The notes beneath the pieces are model-generated. The model was not told the origin of the DNA. It worked only from the letters and a program-made list of their open reading frames with translations, and searched no databases. Positions 37,401-46,400 of a stretch of 64,000 nt of DNA are shown here, in pieces. The position numbers and the translations under genes were made by a program. Each line of letters opens with the position of its first letter. Positions within the stretch are counted from its first letter, which is position 1. Origin of the DNA: Nymphaea colorata (taxonomy: Eukaryota > Streptophyta > Magnoliopsida > Nymphaeales > Nymphaeaceae); assembly GCF_008831285.2 (NCBI RefSeq), contig NC_045140.1, forward strand, positions 23,454,131 to 23,518,130, read 5' to 3'.

Positions 37401-40400
37401 GATGCTTATCATGAAGAGTTTGACAAGATACTCGAAGCACTCGACGTGACATCCCCATTTACCCTTGTAGTTCAGGTAAGGCTACACCCAGCACTAGACT
37501 TTTTTTTTAGAATATTTTCAGTAGCTGCACTTCATTTCCAAAGTTGGTTTTGAATTTTTGAAATGGTGGTCAATTCCTAAAGATGCTGAAGCACTTGATT
37601 TTACAGGAAAATCTTGTAGGTAAATGAGTTATTAACCAAAAAATTATTTTCATTTTATCAAAGTCAACGACATCGACAAGGATTATAGTACGCTTTTGTA
37701 TTTCCCATCTTTATTTTCCCTGAGAAGATTATGCACAAGTTCTGAGCAGAAACAATGACATAGTTCATTGTGCTACAGTCTTTTCATTACTAATCTTCTT
37801 GAAGTATTCAAGTGATTTTTGGTATATATCACTACTGTTGTATTGTCTCTATTAATAATCCTTTGTACCAATACATATACAAAAGCCATCTGTCCTTCGA
37901 TGGGGCTTCTAGACTTCTACAGATACTTCATTGAATTTCCTTCTATTTTCACAGGGTTTTCTTGTCGGTTCATTTGGATTGACATGGGCTATAAAAAATT
38001 CAAGTAGGATATCAGACCTTGTAATTCTAAATAGCCCAGTAACCAGCTCTTCACCCATTCCATCCTTGTTTCAGCAGTTGAGGTTTGATTTATTCTCTTT
38101 ATGTGCCTGTACTTTCTTTATATTCAGATGAACACCTATACGTTTTCTACATATGGTAGGTATGCTTGTATGAAGTACATGAGTTTACATGAGTAAGGTC
38201 TACATTTCTTATGCCCTTCTTCTCTGGTGAGTGACCAATGCTGAATACATTGTTTTTTGAGGACAATTCCGCATTGATATCTGTGTCTCTTAGAAGTTTG
38301 ATATAATTAGTTTTGAGACAATTTTATTCTGTAGTTTGGGTTGGTAGAGCTAATCTAAGATATTCTTCTTTTGATTACTTTTTCATAGATATAGCTGTAC
38401 AAAGAAAGATGATCTTCTCATAATACCAAATTTAATCATATATAAAATGGGAATGGCATCCAAAGTATTCTTGTAATACCAACATTTGGAGAATTTTCAG
38501 GAATAACAACATGGTGATTGGTCAACATAGAGAGGCATACTTTACAAAGCTTGGGAATAACAAAAATAGTGATTGCTCAAACAAAGGGACATGCTTTACA
38601 AAGCTTTGGAATAACAAAGTGGTGAATGCTCAAACATAGAGACATACTTTACTAATATTTGAATTTTATCTCATGGGAGCCTATGAATGGAGCTCTTTAA
38701 CAAGGAAACACAGTTGCTATGCACTGTAGTTTTCCGTTTTTCTTAACAAATGCCAGGTTTAGAAGCAGATGTTTCGACATCTTAAATCATCTTATAAGTT
38801 GGGAATAATTTTGATACTCATGAGCTTATTAATGATTGTGGAGCCAAAAGTAACAAAGCTGCATTCACCATTGTGAAGCTAAGAATGATCATATAATTGA
38901 CTAACAGGTGAATGGGCCTATGAAGCATCTGCCATATATTAGTATGACCAAAGGAATGCAAAAGAAATCAGGCTTTACTTGACATTTTATACTTGGACTT
39001 GACCCTGCAAATTTTGTATAGTCATTGAGGCAAGATGTAGGATATCATATAGGTTTACTCTCTCTATGGGTTTTTGTATGTAAAGATTCTTTGGAAGGCC
39101 AAAGGGCTCGTGTTTTGTTGGTCCAACCCCAAATTGTGTGATTGGATTTTCTGAGATGAACTTTGTTTTCTGAGAGAATATTGGCTTCAATAGAAACTGA
39201 TTTTATGCTATCTATGCCTTTTCTCCAAGCGGCAGATTTCTGTTCTTTTATTCTTTCCAGTGATTCACTTTTTAGTGCAAGAGTATTGTCTGCATCCTTC
39301 TGATTGGTATCCTTCTTACAGGGAGGGATGAAATATTTATTTATTGTGTTATTGCTTACAGGACAAGCTAAGTATATGATAAAATCTATGAGATGATGAG
39401 AGCATCCTCTTATTATAGGATAATTATTCTACAATTGCATGACACAGACCTGTTGTGCTGTCATTTTTTAATTGCACGAGTGTATCTATATAGTATATAG
39501 TAATTTTCCTTATTCGATGATTTTCAGCTATTGTCCACTACATTCCCTTTAGATTCTTAGAAGCGGAAATTTGCTTTTGGATTTTATTGCAGGTTTCCAT
39601 TGCTTGGTGAATTTACTTGCCAAAATGCTGTTATGGCTGAAAGATTTATTGAAGCTGGCAGTGCGTACGTACCTAATCTATGGTTTAATTATATTTTTTT
39701 TTATACAACACATTGTGACTTGTAACTTTAATTTTATTAGATATGAATAGCTTAGGTAATTTGATTGGGGTGATTTTGTGCTTAAGCAGTTGGAAATATG
39801 AAATCATAATAATGTCACTTCATTAAAATTGCCTTTAAAGTTAATGCATCTGGATTAGCCTTGAGGGGGTTGGCACTTGGCATAATGGACCAGGGCTTGA
39901 GCCTTTGATGGGCAGTCATCGCTCAATCTCCAATGGCACCAGATCTCTGCATGAATTGATGCATGCATTTCCTGCAGGCAAGGGCATTGTTAGTCTCAGT
40001 ATTTTATGAAGTTAGGTGAGAAACAAAGTCCCGTGTACATTGCATGGATATTCCTATACTCGGACTTGTTACTAAAGATACAGCCTCCTCTTTTGTTATT
40101 TACTGAGTCTGCACCATTCTGCAAAACATTGACATTCTGTAAACATGTTCCTTGAGGAAACTGATTTGCGATTACTTGATAAAGCATTGAGTTTGGACTT
40201 TGGATGCCTTTTTTCTTCCGTTTGTATTCTTCTTCATGATTATACACCTTCTACAATGGGGCCTCTTTTGCTCTGATGCATAAACTTGGGGAACAGATGG
40301 AATTGGTGAAGGTGGCGGCAATATGTAAGCACTAAATTCACATTCCATGCATGGCGCTTTAAAATAGAGCATATTCTTTCTTTCCTCTTTTTCTGAAGAA

Positions 40401-43400
40401 GCTTTGGCATTATATTGTATTGCCTTATGAATACCCAAGTTGGTATTTCTTGGAATTATGTTTCGCAATTCATCTTTAAAGATATGAACATGAATCCGGT
40501 GGCAGTACCCTCTAGCACCTCAGGTGACGTCAGATGTTTATGGTGAATGGAGGCATTCATAAGTGAAATTTAGGATTTTTTTGCATCAGCCTTGACCCTT
40601 CGACATATAGTTACCAAAACTGTACACGTTTAGAACTTGTCAATGGAGGAATGATACTAAAAAAATGATTAGGTGACACATAAGACTTAACCTTGTGAAT
40701 TTGTGTGAAGATGCCTTTGCTAGTCAGAAAAATTTACATTCTATGTTCACTATTTTGTATTTTTTCTCATATGTTTGGACTTATGTAATAGAAATTGCTA
40801 TGTATTTATAATTATGTAACGGAAATTGCTATCCAGCACCTAGTTGCCATACCCTAAGTGCCCTACATAGTAACTACACAGGACTTGTTACCTAGTCGGA
40901 ACCCCAGGAAAAATTTGAAAAATTGTTCAAGAATTCTAGAATTAATCTATAAATTAAAAGCTTTCCGTGAATTCAAAAGTTAAAAACAGCTGAAAGTTCC
41001 ACTAGAAGTTGATGAAAACTTTTCTTTCAATGTTGCAAAACACTAAAAGAGGGAAAAAAAAATTTCTTAACTGTCAGCCTGGTCTAGGCACCTAGCAGTC
41101 CTAGTCGCATGCTTCCACCTAGGTTCTACTTTTGGCGATGTAACAATATTGTGGTGAAGTAAAAATGCTTTTGGGCTTGAATTTAGGTGCCACTTTAGAG
41201 CTTTTCGGCTCAAATGGGGTTACCTTTAAGGCAAGTACATAGTGACTTGAATGGAGAGCCTTGTGGTGTATTAGTATATCGAACAAGGTAAATCGTGTGA
41301 TGTTAGAGGCATACAGATAAATAAGGAGGGGAGTCTTGAATTAACATATAAAAGTACCAATACTAAATAAGAAAATTTGAAAATACCAAAATAAAAACTA
41401 AAAATACCATTCAAAATGCATAAATAAATAAAAGAAGTACAAAATATGAAAAAACCATGATCTTATTGTGATATTATCATGACAAAACTCTGAAAAAAAT
41501 ACCGTACTTTTTCTGTCCCTGAAATTTATCTCTAAATTTTAGTATCACTTAGCCAAAGATTTTATTCAGCAGGATCTTTTCCAAGTATATTAGGTATATA
41601 CTTGGCTACACACTTCCATTTTTTTTAATATTTAATCCTGCTTGTTCTGGTATTTATTGTTTTTAAGCTGATTGATCGTAATGTCTCTTGACAGCTACAT
41701 GCTAAAGTTGGAAAAGGCTGATGTGTATCGCTTACCATATTTGTCAAGCGGTGGCCCCGGATTTGGTTTGTATTAATCATCATCGTCCCTTAACTCTTTA
41801 ACCTTTGTTTTGATGCAGATAAATTACCTTCAAAACATGAAGCTTATATTTTGGTTTTAGTTGGGGATTTATCTTTCTTCCATGCTTAATCTTGCTTGGC
41901 ATTTTGGGCTTTTTCTTGTCTTCAACATTTCTTTCATGTGGTTTAACCGCTTTTTTTTACGTCACAGATGATGATCATTTATTTTGTTTGCTATTCAGCT
42001 TCATGTTTTCTGGATTTGATGCTTGATATTTTCTTTTTTGCCTTGATGCCTGATGTACATTTCGGATTGGTTACTCATTGCTGATTTGCAGCATGCTATT
42101 TGATTGATGTTCACATATGTTTGTCTGGAAATGGATGTTTTGTGTTTTTTTTTCTCCTTTGAATAGGGTATTTGGGACCAAAAAAGAGAGCTTATGGGAA
42201 GCAAAACCAGCTCTGTTTTTCTGCTGCATGACTGATCACAAATTGTGTCTGCATTAAGGCGATTTGGAGGTTTTGATGAGTCAGTCTTTGGAATGCTGTT
42301 ATTTTTTGTGGAGAGGAACCTTGAATCCTTGATACTTTAAGAAAACCTCCTAGTTACTCCTTAAAAATTCCAAGACCCTTCAACAGCATTCTCCCCAAAT
42401 ATGGATGGTCAAGGTGTTGCAACCAGATCAGTCTTTCAGTGCTAATACATGTACCATGCAGAAACTGTGGTGGTCAGGCATAATCTGTTTCTAGTAACTG
42501 AACGTTCAGTCCACATTATGTGTTGATTTTGGTCGCATTGATCATTAGAAGCAAAAGCATTCAGAAATTCTTACAGAATGGTATGGGAATTTGTGAACCT
42601 TAAAGCATTTATGCTCTATGCTTATCTGCTATTTCTTCTCCTCATAAGTCACTATTTGGCTTAAGTACCTGACTGCCTGATGTTCTTCCATCGTGAAGTT
42701 TGTTGCATTTTAGGCCATAGCAAGTTCTCGAACAGGTCATATATCCACGTTTAAAGGCAAACACATATTTGTCTTTGCTTATCCCAAGCACCCCATTTAT
42801 GTGCCAGTATTCATAACAGTTCATCTCCAGAAAGCATTCATCTCTTCATAAGACTAAATTACTAAACTTTTCTAGGATTTTTGAAAGCAGTATACTTTAT
42901 TCCAGATCTTATTTTATTTCAACCCTGATTGCGATTGGTATAAGTTTTTTATTGATCTCAGCTTTGCTGGAGGCTGCAAGAAAAGCTAATTTTAAGGATG
43001 TGGCAAGTCGAATAGCCGACGGGTTTTCATCTGGAAGGTGAATCTGAAATTTAGACAAGTAAAATTCATGTTTCTTTTCTCGCCTCATAATCTTCTTGGT
43101 TCATAAATGCAATAAGTTTGACTGCTACATACACAATTTTAGTTCTTTTTTAATAAAAACCATGAATTTCTTGTTTCATAAATGATCTGATAGCTATCAA
43201 GTATGTAGAAACACGAACCACAAGGAGAGAGTAGAGAAAACACACACAGTATACGTGGAAAACCTCAGAAAGAGGTGAAAAACCACGGGGAAGCTCTGAC
43301 CTAGGGGCAAACCGCAACCCTAGGAGAGAGAAAATCACATTCACTTAACTCCACAATTACATGTAAGTGAAGAATATATAGGAGGGAGAGAAAGAGTGTC

Positions 43401-46400
43401 GCCTAGGATACCGAGCCCACCTCGGTATCCGTGCCCCATAGGACCGGGTCCAGATATGGACCCGGTTCCCCATTACAATATATTCTAACACTCCCCTCAA
43501 GCTTGGCATACATGTCAAACATGCCAAGCTTGCTAACATTTTTCTCAAACTGAGATGTACATAAAGACTTAGTTAAGACATCTGCAACTTGATCTTCAGA
43601 CTTCATATAGGGCAGAATCAACTCTTTTGAATCTATGCGTTCCCGTATGAAGTGGCGATCGATCTCCACATGTTTAGTCCTGTCGTGCATGACCGGATTA
43701 TTTGCCAGGTTAATAGCAGACTTGTTGTCACAATACATCCTCATCTTCTCTTCCATTTTAACCCCAATATCTGCTAAAAGAATTTTGAGCCATAGCATCT
43801 CTGTAACCCCCATAGCAACCGTCCTGTATTCAGCCTCAGCACTGGACCTGGAACAAACTTTTTGTCGCTTACTTCTCCAGACCACAAGGTTACCTCCAAG
43901 AAAGATGCAGTATCTTGTGGTAGACCTCCTAGTATCTGTGCATCCTGCCCAGTCGGCATCAGAGTATCCTTCAATACTTAGTCGATCTTGCCGAGTGTAG
44001 AGCAATCCTTTCCCTGGGTCATTCTTTAAGTATCCCAACACTCTTTCAGCACTTTTCCAATGACAATAAGTAGGGGCATGCATAAACTGACTTAACACAC
44101 CCACAGCATACGTAATATCTGGGCGAGTAAGAGTGAGATAAATAAGTTTACCAACCAGCCGCTGATACCTCCCTTTTCCTTCCTCATCCAAGATAGTCCC
44201 AGATTTGATACTTATCCTTGTGCCAGACTCCATTGGGGTAAGAAAGGGCCTGCATCCCAGTTTACCTGTCTCTTTTAGAAGATCCAAAGTGTATTTTCTT
44301 TGGCTCATAACAAGCCCAGTCTCAGATCGCGCGATCTCAATTCCCAAGAAATACCTTAGTTTGCCCAGGTCTTTGAGATCGAATTCTGCAGCTAACGTTT
44401 CTTTCATCTTCCTTTTTTCCCCCTCGTCATCATCTGTGACAATCATGTCATCAACATATACAAGTAGAAGGCTCACCAGACCATTTCTCTGCTTGATGAA
44501 GAGGGTGTGATCACCATTTCCCTGTTTATACCCATTAGTCTTCATTACAACCCTTAGTCTTTCAAACCACGCTCTAGGGGACTCCTTGAGACCATACAAA
44601 GCTTTCTTGAGATAGCAACACTTCCCGTTCCGAGCATATCCAGGCGGCATGCTCATATAGACTTCTTCCTCAAGGTGACCATTCAAGAAGGCGTTCTTGA
44701 CATCAAGTTGGTCCATGCTCCACTTCTTCTGCACTGCAAGAGCTAGGATGACCCTTACGGTCTTCAGTTTCGCCACGGGAGCAAACGTCTCAAGATAGTC
44801 AATCCCATATTTCTGGCTAAACCCTTTAGCAACTAGGCGGGCTTTATAGCGTTCTACTGTGCCATCAGGTTTGTACTTCACATTAAACACCCACTTGGAA
44901 CCAACTAAGTGAGTTCCCTTGGGGATGTCAACAACCTCCCACGTACTGTTCTTTTCCAGGGCATCCATCTCCTCTGTCATGGCCTGTAGCCATTTAGGAT
45001 CCTTCCTGGCATCTTCCACTGACCTGGGAATAACAGCCATAGATAAAGAGGTAACAAAGCACTTGTAGTCTTTGCTGAGTTTAGCATATGAAACAAATCT
45101 CTGAATAAGATGAGAAGTACATGACCTGGTGCCCTTGCGCAGGGCTATGGGAAGTTCTTCATTCATTGGACTTGGATCATCCGGGGAGGTCACAAGATTG
45201 GGAAGATTGGGATTGGCAACATCGACATCTTCCATCACATCCTTCTTCTTCCTGCTGTAAACCTGACCAAATAAGTGACCTCGAGACTGTTCTTCCACAG
45301 GGCCCCCCTCCATCTGACTGTCTCTGTCCTTCCTGACAATGTCTTCCACACTTGGAGAACTAACTGTATAATCCAAGAAATCCATGAACTGAATCAACTG
45401 ATGCGAAGAATACTCTTCCCTTCTGTCACCTAGACACTCCCCCTGAAAAGGAGTCGCAGGGAAGTATGCCACATGTTCATGAAAGGTAACATCCCTGGAG
45501 ACATATACTCTGGAAGTGCTAGGGTCAACACACTTGTATCCCTTCTGAGTGGAGGAATACCCCAAAAAGACCGCTTTGATGGACCGAGGATCAAGTTTCT
45601 TGAGAGTGGGACTATGATCATGGACAAAGCAAACACACCCAAACACTCGAGGGGTCAAAGGCCAGGGATTCTGAGTAGGCCACAAAACAGAATAAGGGGA
45701 ATGACCATTCAACACACGAGTAGGCATACGGTTAATGAGATGAGCATTAGTGAGAAGTGCATCACCCCAGTACCGCTTAGGGACATGACGTTGAAACATA
45801 ATGGCCCGGGTGACATTTAACAAATGACGGTTCTTCCTTTCAGCCACACCATTTTGAGGAGGTGTGTAGCTACAGGATGTTTCATGTATAATACCCTTGC
45901 TTCGCAGGAAGTCATCAAGGGATTGGGAGACATACTCTCGAGCATTGTCAGTACGAAGGGTCTGAACAGGGGTTTGGAATTGAGTTTCAACAAATGCCAC
46001 AAAGTTTTTGACAATGTCAGGAACTTCACTACGTTCTTTCAACAGATACACGAACGTACACCGGGAGTAGTCATCAATAAGAGTCATGAAATAATAAAAG
46101 CCACGACAAGTGGGTACTCCCGAAGGACCCCAAACATCAGAATGAACCAAAGCAAAAGGACGGTCGGCTTTATTGAATGAAATAGGGTACGAGGCCCTAA
46201 CATGTTTAGACAACTGACACACTTCACAGGCGAAGGTGTCCAAAGACACAGAATGAAACATCATAGGAAACAACTTTTTAAGCAACGGGAATGGAAGATG
46301 ACCAAGTCTCTCGTGCCAACGCATAATGATGGATCTGTCCTCCATGCCAGGCAACTGTCCACTGGTGGCTGAAATCAAAGCAGAAGCAACTTGTACGGGC

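Noticed and set aside
39850-39990. Another tRNA-derived element (GGTTGGCACTTGGCATAATGG)
   Set aside because: Only a loose A-box resemblance; no credible B box or A-tract.
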